In this document: piece after piece, positions 9,018 through 16,272 of the stretch
Layout of the letters: each line of letters opens with the position of its first letter
Position numbering within the stretch: position 1 is the stretch's first letter
Assembly (NCBI GenBank): GCA_020848905.1
Contig: JADLHG010000056.1
Span: forward strand, 248,001 to 312,000
Direction of reading: 5' to 3'
Length of the DNA stretch: 64,000 bases
DNA from: Deltaproteobacteria bacterium
Lineage (GTDB): Bacteria; Myxococcota_A; Polyangia; GCA-2747355; JADLHG01
Made by a program: the position numbers and the translations under genes
The notes under the pieces: generated by a model
The model's input: the letters and a program-made list of their open reading frames with translations, nothing else
Databases searched by the model: none
Told to the model about the DNA's origin: nothing

Positions 9018-9392
9018 ATGGTCTCCCTCCCGATCGGAGCGGTTGTTCCGTAGGGCCCGTCGCCCACTGTCGTTCGCAACCGTACAGAGCAAGCCACGTG
9101 CCACGGCGCTGGGGAGGTGCGGCAACGCGAGTCGCCAGGAGGGGACGGGCGTGAACGCGGCGATCGTTGGGGATCCGGGCGGGGTGGCTCGGGCGCCGGG
9201 GATAGTTGTCCCCTGAATTGCGATCTCGCCACCGTGACCAGTGTGGTCGCCAGTGGGGTCGGGTGGTCGTCGACGAGAGAACGTTGCGTGAGGGCGCGTG
9301 ACTGAGGAGAGCGAGGTGGAGAGCGGGGGTGCCCGACGGGAAGAGCGCGCAGATGCCGCGTGGAGAGCGGTCGTGGACGGAGCGGGCCTACT
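9018..9392. other. 375-bp intergenic region upstream of lipoprotein pair
   Basis: No convincing gene. It lies between the start of lipoprotein B and the stop of the next minus-strand gene, so it should hold the promoter of the lipoprotein pair, although I cannot pick clear -35/-10 boxes. It contains two adjacent near-identical 12-mers (9238-9249 and 9250-9261, CCAGTGTGGTCG and CCAGTGGGGTCG) and a short palindrome (GACCA-GTG-TGGTC) over the first. These could be operator sites; nothing proves it. Confidence 0.4.
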
Positions 9393-10409
9393 CTACGGCT
9401 GGCTGCAGTGCGCGGGGGTGCTCCAGCCGATGAGGCTCGGCGGCGTCACGCCCTTCTTGCAGGTCTCGAGCGGCAGGAGGTAGTCGCTCGGCGCGCAGCT
9501 CAGCTTGAGGTCCATGGACCGCGAGCCGAAGGCCGCCTGGAGCAGGTAGTACATCGTCGCAGCGCCGCGCTCGTTGATCACGCGCTTGCGGTGGTCGTGC
9601 TCGACGACGCCGTTGATCGTGATGGTGGCGAGCTTGAGGTCCTCGGCGGTCTGCGCTCCCCACATGCCCGAGACGAGGGCCCACGAGAAGCCGAGGTTCG
9701 AAGGACCTACGCCTGCGTGGTCGATGGGAGAGGCTCCGATCGTGTAGAGCAGCATGCCGAAGAAGCGGTACCAGGTGCCGGGGTGGTCGCCGACGAAGCC
9801 CGGACCGCGTTCGCGTAGGTCGCCGCGGATGTCCACGAGCTTGGCGAAGAAGGCGGTGAGCTTCTCGTAGTCCGAGACGAAGCCGCTGGACTCGATCCAC
9901 TCGGCCATGAAGCGGGCCTCGTTGCGCAGGAGTTCATGCCCGGCCATCGTCGCGGCGAAGACGTCGCCGTCGGCGAGGTCGAGGGCGGCGGCGAAGAACT
10001 GATGCGGAGCGACCGAGTTGTCGGGCTGCCGCATGATCCATTCGCGCAGCTCGGTCTCGAAGCCGCTCTCGCAGCGGGCGCCGGCGGCGAGGTACGAGAC
10101 GAGGTCCGGGCAGGCAGCCTTGTGCTTGTTCCAGACGATGGGGGCCCGACGCGTGCGGCGGTCCTTGATCGCCTTGGCCATACAGAAGCCGAGCGCCTTG
10201 GCCTGGATGTCGAGCTGCTCCTTCCGCGGATAGGCGTAGCGGAAGTAGAGCTCCTCGTCCCAGCAGCCGACGGTGCACTCGCTCTTCTGGCGGACGCCGT
10301 CGCCACGTTCTTCGTCGAGAGGGTCCGAGATGCCGCCGCAGGCGGGGAGCGCGAGCGCGACGAGCGCGAGCAGCGCGGAGAGCGGGCTGCGGGTCGCGAC
10401 GCGGGTCAT
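9393..10409 (-). CDS. Lipoprotein of unknown function (Cys-containing, helical)
   Basis: A 338-residue protein starting at the ATG at 10409, which overlaps the stop of the upstream gene by 4 nt (ATGA), so translation is coupled. The signal MTRVATRSPLSALLALVALALPAC gives a lipobox (LPAC). The rest looks mostly helical, with paired cysteines (ECTVGCWDEE, GFCMAK, AACPDLV, ARCESGF near the start; LSCAPSDY, ETCKKG and HCSQP at the end) and a central segment with a conserved-looking MAGHELLRNEARFMAEWIE. I do not recognise a family. It is unrelated to the paralogous lipoproteins just downstream but on the same strand. Its coupling to a membrane protein suggests a joint envelope role. Confidence 0.75.
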   Translation of the reverse strand: MTRVATRSPLSALLALVALALPACGGISDPLDEERGDGVRQKSECTVGCWDEELYFRYAYPRKEQLDIQAKALGFCMAKAIKDRRTRRAPIVWNKHKAACPDLVSYLAAGARCESGFETELREWIMRQPDNSVAPHQFFAAALDLADGDVFAATMAGHELLRNEARFMAEWIESSGFVSDYEKLTAFFAKLVDIRGDLRERGPGFVGDHPGTWYRFFGMLLYTIGASPIDHAGVGPSNLGFSWALVSGMWGAQTAEDLKLATITINGVVEHDHRKRVINERGAATMYYLLQAAFGSRSMDLKLSCAPSDYLLPLETCKKGVTPPSLIGWSTPAHCSQP

Positions 10410-11383
10410 GGTGCTCTCCTGTGCGTGGCGGAAACCAGTCGGGCGCGAAGCGGGGCGGTCGCGGTCTTCGCGCGCTCGACGAGGCGCGTTGCGGCCTCGC
10501 GGATCTGCATCGGACCTGGGCGACCGGCGAGGCTGTGGATCGCGATGCCGTTCAGGATCAGCGCGCCGACGGCCATGGGCTTGTACTCGTCGGGCGTGCC
10601 GGGGTGCGCGAGCGCGAGCAGGTTCATGCCCGCGACGAGCCCCTGCGCCCCCGCGAGGGCCAGGTTCGTGTTCTTGCGGACGCGCTGGAGCGTCGGATGC
10701 GGCCCGCGGATCCAGGCGCCGACCTTGCCGGGAAGCTTGCCGCCGAGGCGCTGCAGGCCCGGGCCGGCGAAATCCGGGGCCGTGAGCTTGGTGGCGGCGG
10801 CGCCGATGACGGCCGCGCCGACGCCGAGCATCTTGGCCTCGGGGGGAACGTCGGGGTGCAGCAGCGCGACGAGCCCGCCGGTGAAGAGGGCGGCGGGTCC
10901 GCTCGCGATGAGCAGGCGCCCGGCGTTCTTGATGCCTCTCAGGACGGGGTGCGGGCCGGCGAACCACGCGCCGACCTTGCCGGGGAGGTTCGAGGCGGCG
11001 CGGCGGATCGGGGAGAAGGCGCGGCCGACGCCGGAGAGCGCCTTGCCCACCACGTCGCGCGGAAGCAGGTGCAGACCGACTAGCGTCCCCATCGTCGCGG
11101 CGAGACCCGCCTGGACGGCGTCGCCGGTCGGGACCGTCGGATAGGTGGCGTAGGTGAAGGCGCGGAGGCTCTCGGCGAGGAAGAGGACTCCGGCGCCCGT
11201 GCGGGCGAGGTTGGGGGCGTTGTGGCGGGCCCAGGTGGCGAGGCGTCGGCCGGCAGAGGGCTTGGTGGCTTGCGGCGCGGGCTCCGGATCCTCGGCCCGG
11301 GCGACGGAGCTCGCGAGGAGCAGGCCGATGGCGAGCGGGGCAAGAAGGCGACGCGGAAGCGCGGCGGACACCATGAGGGCCAT
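10406..11383 (-). CDS. Repeat-containing inner-membrane protein, unknown function
   Basis: About 325 residues; ATG at 11383 used, but the in-frame ATG at 11374 has a better-placed GGATGG site. A signal peptide (LLAPLAIGLLLASSVARAED) is followed by hydrophobic segments. Two internal repeats of about 65 residues stand out: NLPGKVGAWFAGPHP...MLGVGAAVIGAAA (about 133-197) and KLPGKVGAWIRGPHP...MAVGALILNGIA (about 216-281), each an amphipathic lead, a GPHP turn and two hydrophobic stretches around ALLHPDVPPEAK / ALAHPGTPDEYK. The region ARHNAPNLARTGAGVLFLAESLRAF may be a decayed third copy. Its stop overlaps the next lipoprotein start (ATGA). Family unknown; the repeat suggests internal duplication of a membrane hairpin. 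Confidence 0.72.
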   Translation of the reverse strand: MALMVSAALPRRLLAPLAIGLLLASSVARAEDPEPAPQATKPSAGRRLATWARHNAPNLARTGAGVLFLAESLRAFTYATYPTVPTGDAVQAGLAATMGTLVGLHLLPRDVVGKALSGVGRAFSPIRRAASNLPGKVGAWFAGPHPVLRGIKNAGRLLIASGPAALFTGGLVALLHPDVPPEAKMLGVGAAVIGAAATKLTAPDFAGPGLQRLGGKLPGKVGAWIRGPHPTLQRVRKNTNLALAGAQGLVAGMNLLALAHPGTPDEYKPMAVGALILNGIAIHSLAGRPGPMQIREAATRLVERAKTATAPLRARLVSATHRRAP

Positions 11384-11481
11384 CCAGTGCAATGCCCGGG
11401 CCGAGCGGCGGCGCCTCCAAGTGTTGGGAATTCGGGGGAGTGGAAGCGCGACCCGCCGGCTACTCGGGCGTGGCGCTGGGG

Positions 11482-12057
11482 TCAGAAGGACGCAAAGAGC
11501 GGGTCGAGGGGCAGGTCGAGCTGGAAGAGGGTGGAGGTCACGCGATCTCCGGGGCCGAAGCGGCCGTGGAGGACGTAGCCCTCGGGGCCGAGGACCAGGA
11601 CCTCGATGGCCGAGTCGTCGGGATCCACGATCCAGTACTCGGCCACGCCGCGGTCGGCGTAGAGCTTGAGCTTTCGTCCGCGGTCGGTGCTGGCCGTGCC
11701 CGGAGAGAGGATCTCGATGATCAGGTCGGGGGAGCCGGCGATGCCGCGCTGGGTGACGATGGGGCGGCGGGCGGTCCGGACCACGACGAGGTCAGGCTCC
11801 ACCACGCTCGTGGCGGAGAAGATCACGTCCACCGGAGCGGCGAAGACGAGGCCGAGGCCGCGGTGCTCGACCTGCTGCATGAGCGCGAACTGGATGCGCT
11901 TGGACAGGGTCTGGTGCGTGATGGTCGGCGCTGGGGTCACGAGGAGCGCTCCGTCGATGATTTCGTAGCGGTTGCGGTCGTCCGGAAAGGTGCGCAGGTC
12001 GTCGTAGGTCCAGGTGACGCGGGCGCGCGGAAGGTCTTCGGGGAGCATGTTTGTCAT
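11482..12057 (-). CDS. Uma2-family (DUF820) putative PD-(D/E)XK nuclease
   Basis: A 191-residue protein with the family layout: YEIIDGALLVTPAPTITHQ near the start, VEPDLVVV and PDLIIEILSPGT in the core, then RGRKLKLYADRGVAEYWIVDP and a C-terminal VLVLGPEGY strand. The PD...(E)IL and Lys pattern fits the PD-(D/E)XK restriction-endonuclease-like fold of Uma2 proteins, a family that is abundant in cyanobacteria and other multicellular or large-genome bacteria but whose biological role is unknown. It stands alone as the first gene upstream of the membrane protein (98-bp gap), divergent from a small plus-strand gene. Confidence 0.88.
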   Translation of the reverse strand: MTNMLPEDLPRARVTWTYDDLRTFPDDRNRYEIIDGALLVTPAPTITHQTLSKRIQFALMQQVEHRGLGLVFAAPVDVIFSATSVVEPDLVVVRTARRPIVTQRGIAGSPDLIIEILSPGTASTDRGRKLKLYADRGVAEYWIVDPDDSAIEVLVLGPEGYVLHGRFGPGDRVTSTLFQLDLPLDPLFASF

Positions 12058-12185
12058 TCTAGCGCGGGGCCCATCGGTTGCCCATGGGGCGGCCCGGCGG
12101 CGGATCGGGACCTCGGCGGGAGGATCCTTATGACAGACGGAAGGATTGGCCGGGGTGGGCGGTAGTACTCGCCTGGAGAACGCGC

Positions 12186-12647
12186 ATGCCTATGCCGATC
12201 ATCGTCACCTTCGCACTCACGGTCTGCGTCGTCGGAGGTCTCGCGCGAGGCTGTTCGGGGCTGGGCCGCGTCGGATCGAGCACGGGTCGGGCTGCTTCGA
12301 GCGCGAGCCAGCTCACGGGCTCGGCTCTGCGCGGGTCGGGCGGAGCCACGCGCGTCGTGAGGGTCGCTCCGCCGGCGGCTCCGCTCCGTGGCGCGAAGGT
12401 CCTACCGCTCGCGGTGACCGCCGAGGATTCGGTGGCAGCGGGAGGTCGCGCTGCCAGCGGCGGCCGCGCTGCCGGGAAGGTGGGCTCGCGCCGGGCGGGG
12501 GCGCGATCGCGGGGCGTGGATCCGGGGCTCGATTCTGCGGCCGACGTGGCAGGTGGGCTCGGGGATGATGACGACGACCGGGCGGCGTCTCCTCGGGCTA
12601 CCGACCTCGCGGCTACGCGGGCACGGTCCACGACAGGTCGACGCTGA
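12186..12647 (+). CDS. Small hypothetical exported or membrane-anchored protein
   Basis: A 153-residue frame from ATG 12186, preceded by GGAG at a spacing of about 8 nt. The N-terminus is hydrophobic (MPIIVTFALTVCVVGGLARGC), then the sequence becomes low-complexity, rich in Ala, Gly, Ser and Arg, with a run of five Asp. The antisense strand is also open, so coding is not certain. No family recognised. Confidence 0.4.
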   Translation: MPMPIIVTFALTVCVVGGLARGCSGLGRVGSSTGRAASSASQLTGSALRGSGGATRVVRVAPPAAPLRGAKVLPLAVTAEDSVAAGGRAASGGRAAGKVGSRRAGARSRGVDPGLDSAADVAGGLGDDDDDRAASPRATDLAATRARSTTGRR

Positions 12648-12706
12648 GGCGGCCCTGCCAGAGGTGAGGCATCTTCTCGCCGCCGAAGAGCGGTCGCGTG
12701 CGGCCC

Positions 12707-14653
12707 TTACTTGAGCTCATAGGCCCCGAGGTCGGAGGCGCCGCCCTTGATACGGAGGGTATTGGCGAGGTCGAGGGAGGAGGCGGCCGCGGCGCCGGTA
12801 TTGCCGGCGTTGACGGCGGGGGAGGTGCTCTTGAGGCGGTAGGAGGGGGCGGCCTCGAGCTGGGGGTCGGTGGTGAGATTGCCCGTGCCCCCACCCGTCC
12901 AGCCCTTGAGCGCAGAGAAAGAGGCGCTGCAGGTGCTGACGGCCTGCTCGCCGAGGTAGCTCCAGATGACGGAGTTGGTGAGGGCGGTCGCGCTGCTCGT
13001 GCAAATGACGCCTGCGGCGGTCCCTGGGGCGGCCGTATTCGCCACGACGGTGTTATTGAGGAAGGAGACGGCGGAGGCGCCGGGGTCGAGCTTGGCCCCG
13101 CCGATGGGGGAGGCGGAGTTGCCGTTGTCGGCGAGGAGGGAGTTGGTGAGGGTCAGAGGGCCGTCGGTGAGCTTGAGGCCGCCCCCCTGGTTGGAGCGGA
13201 GCTCGGTGCGGTGCACGGTGAGGGCGCAGTAGGCGGCCTCGATGCCCTGACCTTCGTTGCTCTTGATGAGGCTCTCCACGACGGTAAGGGTGGCTTGCGA
13301 GGCGCCGGTGCCGGCGCACTGCAGGCCGTCGGCGTTGTCGCCGCCACCCGCGAGGGTGAGGTTGAGGCCCTGGAGAGCCACGGTGGCCCCTGCGGCGACG
13401 CTGACGATGGGCTGGTTCGTGCTCGAGGCCCCGGGGCGGAGGTTGGGGGAGCCGAGGCCCACGAGGGTCAGGCGCGCGCCCGAGGGGAAGGTCAGGTTTT
13501 CGGTGTACGTCCCCGCCGGGACCTTCACGTGCGTCTTGCCGGCCGTGCGGGCGGCGGCGAGCTCGGGGCCGATGGGGCCGCCCGCCGGGACGGTCTGCAC
13601 CAGCGCGGGGTCGATGCAGCGGCCGAGGCCGGCGGGGTTGGCGTGGGCCTGGGTGCGGTCGCAGAGGGAGCCCGCGACGCACTCGGAGTGCCCCGTGCAG
13701 CCGGTCGGGCAGGCCGCGGGGCTCGCGGCGCAGACGGCGTAGCCCACGCAGGCGATGGGAGAAGCAGCCTGGCACTTGCCGTCGGTCGTGCAGCGCGACT
13801 CGGTGTAGAGAGCGGGCTGGCCGGCCGCGCAGGCGCGCGCGCAGACGCTCTCCTTCGGCAGATAGCCGCAGGTGCCGCTCCCCGAGCAGGTCCCGCCGCC
13901 GCAGGCCGCATCCCCCGGGCACTGACCGGCAGGGGCCGGGCCTTTGTCGAGCGCGGCGCAGGCGCCTGCCTTCCCTTTGACCGCGCAGCTCTGGCAGGCG
14001 GGGCAGGAGGCCGCGCCGCAGCAGACCCCGTCCACACATTTGCCGCTCTTGCAGGCGGCGGGATTCGTGCCGCAGGGGGCGCCGTTTTCCTGCGCGGCGG
14101 TGCACGCCTTGCCCACGCACTCGAAGGCCCCCGTGCAGTCGGCCTTGCCCGCGCACGCGGTCTTGCAGGCGCTGCCGCCCGCCTCGCAGGCGTAGCCTCC
14201 GCACGAGCTCGAGCTCAGCTCGCAGAGCCCCGCTCCGTCGCAGGCGTAGCGCGTCAGCTCACCTCCCGCACACCTCGGCGCCCCGCAGGGCTCACCCTTG
14301 GCCTTGCCCGCGCAGAAGGCCGTGTCCGTGCTCCCGAGGTCACCGCCCCCGTCGCGCGAGCCGGCCTCGGTCGTCGACGCGGCATCCGTCGCGGGGCCGC
14401 TCTGACAATGGCGCGTGGCCTTGTTGCAGTAGCGATGCGCTGCCGAAAAGCCGTCCCGCGAGGCATCCTGGCAATAGGCGTCACTGTCGCAGCCGTCGTA
14501 GCAGAAGTGGCCGAGCGGATGGCAGAGCGCGGGCCCTCCGCGCGCTGCGCAGGTCGAGTCGACATCGCAATACTTCGGATTGTCGGTGACGCAGCTCGTG
14601 AGCGTGGAGCCGAGCGCGATCAGACCGAAAGAGACGACCGAGACGCCACGCAT
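12707..14653 (-). CDS. Lipoprotein with Cys-rich N-terminus and right-handed beta-helix
   Basis: A 648-residue lipoprotein; the ATG at 14653 has a GGGGG-type ribosome site at ideal spacing (the ATG at 14659 is an alternative). The signal ends at a lipobox (TLTSC). Residues up to about 360 are rich in paired cysteines (YCDVDSTCAARGG, ICGAASCPACQSCAVKG and similar), the pattern of secreted Myxococcota proteins. The C-terminal half is a parallel beta-helix with repeated short strands (LTLVGLGSPNLR, TLTVVESLIKSNEGQGI, ALTVHRTELRSNQGGG, LTLTNSLLADNGN) and ends in the anchor-like motif NAGNTGA...DLGAYELK seen in choice-of-anchor Q proteins. A surface or outer-membrane-associated structural or carbohydrate-binding role is inferred. 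Confidence 0.82.
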   Translation of the reverse strand: MRGVSVVSFGLIALGSTLTSCVTDNPKYCDVDSTCAARGGPALCHPLGHFCYDGCDSDAYCQDASRDGFSAAHRYCNKATRHCQSGPATDAASTTEAGSRDGGGDLGSTDTAFCAGKAKGEPCGAPRCAGGELTRYACDGAGLCELSSSSCGGYACEAGGSACKTACAGKADCTGAFECVGKACTAAQENGAPCGTNPAACKSGKCVDGVCCGAASCPACQSCAVKGKAGACAALDKGPAPAGQCPGDAACGGGTCSGSGTCGYLPKESVCARACAAGQPALYTESRCTTDGKCQAASPIACVGYAVCAASPAACPTGCTGHSECVAGSLCDRTQAHANPAGLGRCIDPALVQTVPAGGPIGPELAAARTAGKTHVKVPAGTYTENLTFPSGARLTLVGLGSPNLRPGASSTNQPIVSVAAGATVALQGLNLTLAGGGDNADGLQCAGTGASQATLTVVESLIKSNEGQGIEAAYCALTVHRTELRSNQGGGLKLTDGPLTLTNSLLADNGNSASPIGGAKLDPGASAVSFLNNTVVANTAAPGTAAGVICTSSATALTNSVIWSYLGEQAVSTCSASFSALKGWTGGGTGNLTTDPQLEAAPSYRLKSTSPAVNAGNTGAAAASSLDLANTLRIKGGASDLGAYELK

Positions 14654-14844
14654 CTTCATGCCCCCTTTTCTAGCAGCGGGCCGTGAGGGTGAAGCTCGGC
14701 CCTGGCAAGTCGTCCGTTGATAGGTCAGGCGGATCGGAGGTGTCAAGGATCGCGAGCCACGCTCTCGCCCTGCTCGCCGCCTTGCTGGCGGTGGTGCTCG
14801 CGGCCTTCTTGCCCGGTCCCCGGACGACGACTAGACTGCGCGGC

Positions 14845-15915
14845 ATGATGCGAGGGGGTATACGAAGAGGCGCGGGGGGGCGCAGGGTAGTGGCGCTGCT
14901 TATCGCCGCGGGGGTGGTGCTCGCGGGCGGGTATGCGCGAGCGACCGACGCGGTGGCCGTGCTCGGCCTGCGCTTCGAGGGCGACCTGACCGACGCGCTC
15001 CACGGCATGCTCGACGCGCGCTTCGCGGCCGGGCTGCGCGCCTCGGGGGCGACGGTATCCACGGGAACGGTCGTGCGCCGCGCGCTCGCGGGGCGGGGCG
15101 AGGGCTGCGGCGACCCGACGTGCATTCGCGAGCTCGCAGCCAAGCTCGCCTGCCGCTTCGTGGCGGGAGGTCGCGTGCGCGGCGAGGATCGTTCGTACGA
15201 CCTCGAGCTCTGGCTCGCCGACGGCCGAACGGGCGAGGTTGTCGCGCGCGTCCGGCAGAGCTGCGAGATCTGCGGGCAGCAGGCCCTCGCCGACAAGATG
15301 GACCTCGCGGCCTCCGCCCTGCGCGCCAAGGCCAAGGCCTCGAGCCAGGCTCCTGGCCGCGTGCTCGTGAAGTCCGAGCCGCCCGGGGCGCTGATCCGCG
15401 TCGACGGCCAGCCCGTCGGCCGCACGCCCCAGGAGCTCGAGCTCTCGGCGGGCGCACACAAGATCGAGGCCGAGGCCTCGGGATATGCGCCGGCTCGACG
15501 CAGCGTGACCGTGGTCGCAGGCGTGCAGGAGCGGCTCGAGGTCGCGCTCGTGCCTGCGAGCTCCGGAAACCGGGCGTTGCGCGCCTGGGGCTGGGGGACG
15601 CTCGCTGCGGGCGTGGCTGCGGTTGGCGTCGGCTCGATCCTCGCCGCGTTCAACGGGATGGGGAAGGATTGCCAGACTTCGACCACGGTTCCGGGCGAGC
15701 AGTGCCCCCGTCAGGTCTCCACGGCGGTTCCCGGTTGGATCCTCGTGGGCACCGGCGCCGCGCTCTCGGTCACGGGGATCGTGCTGGTGGTCAGAGCGCG
15801 TCGTTTCGCGTGCGCCGACGGTGCCACCTGCGCTAGCGCGCGGCTCTCCCCGCCCAAGGCGACGGTGAGTCTGGTGCCGGGCCCCGCGGGCCTCGCTCTA
15901 GTTGGATCATTCTAG
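14845..15915 (+). CDS. PEGA-domain membrane protein
   Basis: A 356-residue protein starting at ATG 14845, where the first M of MMRGGIRRG precedes an exported N-terminus (VVALLIAAGVVLAGGYARA). Residues about 30-165 form an alpha/beta domain (VAVLGLRFEGDLTDAL, FVAGGRVRGEDRSYDLELWL) like those in TolB-related PEGA proteins. A PEGA domain follows at about 170-238 (VLVKSEPPGALIRVDGQPVG), then two membrane segments (about 250-272 and 297-318) with a Cys-containing loop between them. PEGA domains are thought to bind surface layers or act in signalling. The upstream in-frame extension overlaps the divergent lipoprotein start and looks non-coding. Confidence 0.8.
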   Translation: MMRGGIRRGAGGRRVVALLIAAGVVLAGGYARATDAVAVLGLRFEGDLTDALHGMLDARFAAGLRASGATVSTGTVVRRALAGRGEGCGDPTCIRELAAKLACRFVAGGRVRGEDRSYDLELWLADGRTGEVVARVRQSCEICGQQALADKMDLAASALRAKAKASSQAPGRVLVKSEPPGALIRVDGQPVGRTPQELELSAGAHKIEAEASGYAPARRSVTVVAGVQERLEVALVPASSGNRALRAWGWGTLAAGVAAVGVGSILAAFNGMGKDCQTSTTVPGEQCPRQVSTAVPGWILVGTGAALSVTGIVLVVRARRFACADGATCASARLSPPKATVSLVPGPAGLALVGSF

Positions 15916-15922
15916 AACATCT

Positions 15923-16213
15923 TCACTGAATCTGGAGCTCGGGCTCGCTCGTGTGCTCGCTCTTGCAGCGCGGGCAGCGGGAGGGGGCGGTGAGCTTCTC
16001 GCGGCCCTTGAGCTCGAAGTTACAGTCCAGGCAGCGGGAGGGTTTCACGACCAGCGTCTTGCCACCGAGCGACCGCCGCACGTGGGCCAGATCCTCGGCA
16101 ATGAGCCGCATGGGGGCCTCGAGCTCCTCGGCGAGGCGCCGCACGGTCGTGGGTCCCTCGGAGAGGAGCTCCACGAGGCGTTGTCGGCGCGTCTGTCCCT
16201 CAGGCGTGGTCAT
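15923..16213 (-). CDS. Small HTH plus zinc-ribbon transcriptional regulator
   Basis: A 96-residue protein starting at ATG 16213. Residues about 8-50 form a winged-helix-type HTH (RRQRLVELLSEGPTTVRRLAEELEAP), and the C-terminus has two CxxC pairs (CLDCNFELKGRE and CPRCKSEHTSEP) making a zinc ribbon. This matches the COG3357-type predicted regulators. It lies 59 bp downstream of the large kinase gene on the same strand, so the two may be co-transcribed, and ends 7 bp from the convergent PEGA gene. The regulated genes are unknown. Confidence 0.85.
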   Translation of the reverse strand: MTTPEGQTRRQRLVELLSEGPTTVRRLAEELEAPMRLIAEDLAHVRRSLGGKTLVVKPSRCLDCNFELKGREKLTAPSRCPRCKSEHTSEPELQIQ

Positions 16214-16272
16214 GCGGCTCCTCGGGTGCCGAGCTCTTCGCGCGCAGGGTTCCTCACGCGCCGTCTTCCACG

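Noticed and set aside
9238-9261. Two adjacent near-identical 12-mers considered as a CRISPR or VNTR
   Set aside because: Only two units with no spacers; kept only as a possible operator in the intergenic entry.
12128-12631. A 167-codon minus-strand frame opposite the small gene at 12186
   Set aside because: Pro/Ala/Arg/Ser-rich without a signal or motif, and no ribosome site; the plus strand has a hydrophobic start and GGAG.
12698-14686. A 662-codon open frame on the plus strand opposite the beta-helix lipoprotein
   Set aside because: Gly/Ala/Arg-rich with no motif; the minus strand has a lipobox, paired cysteines and beta-helix repeats.
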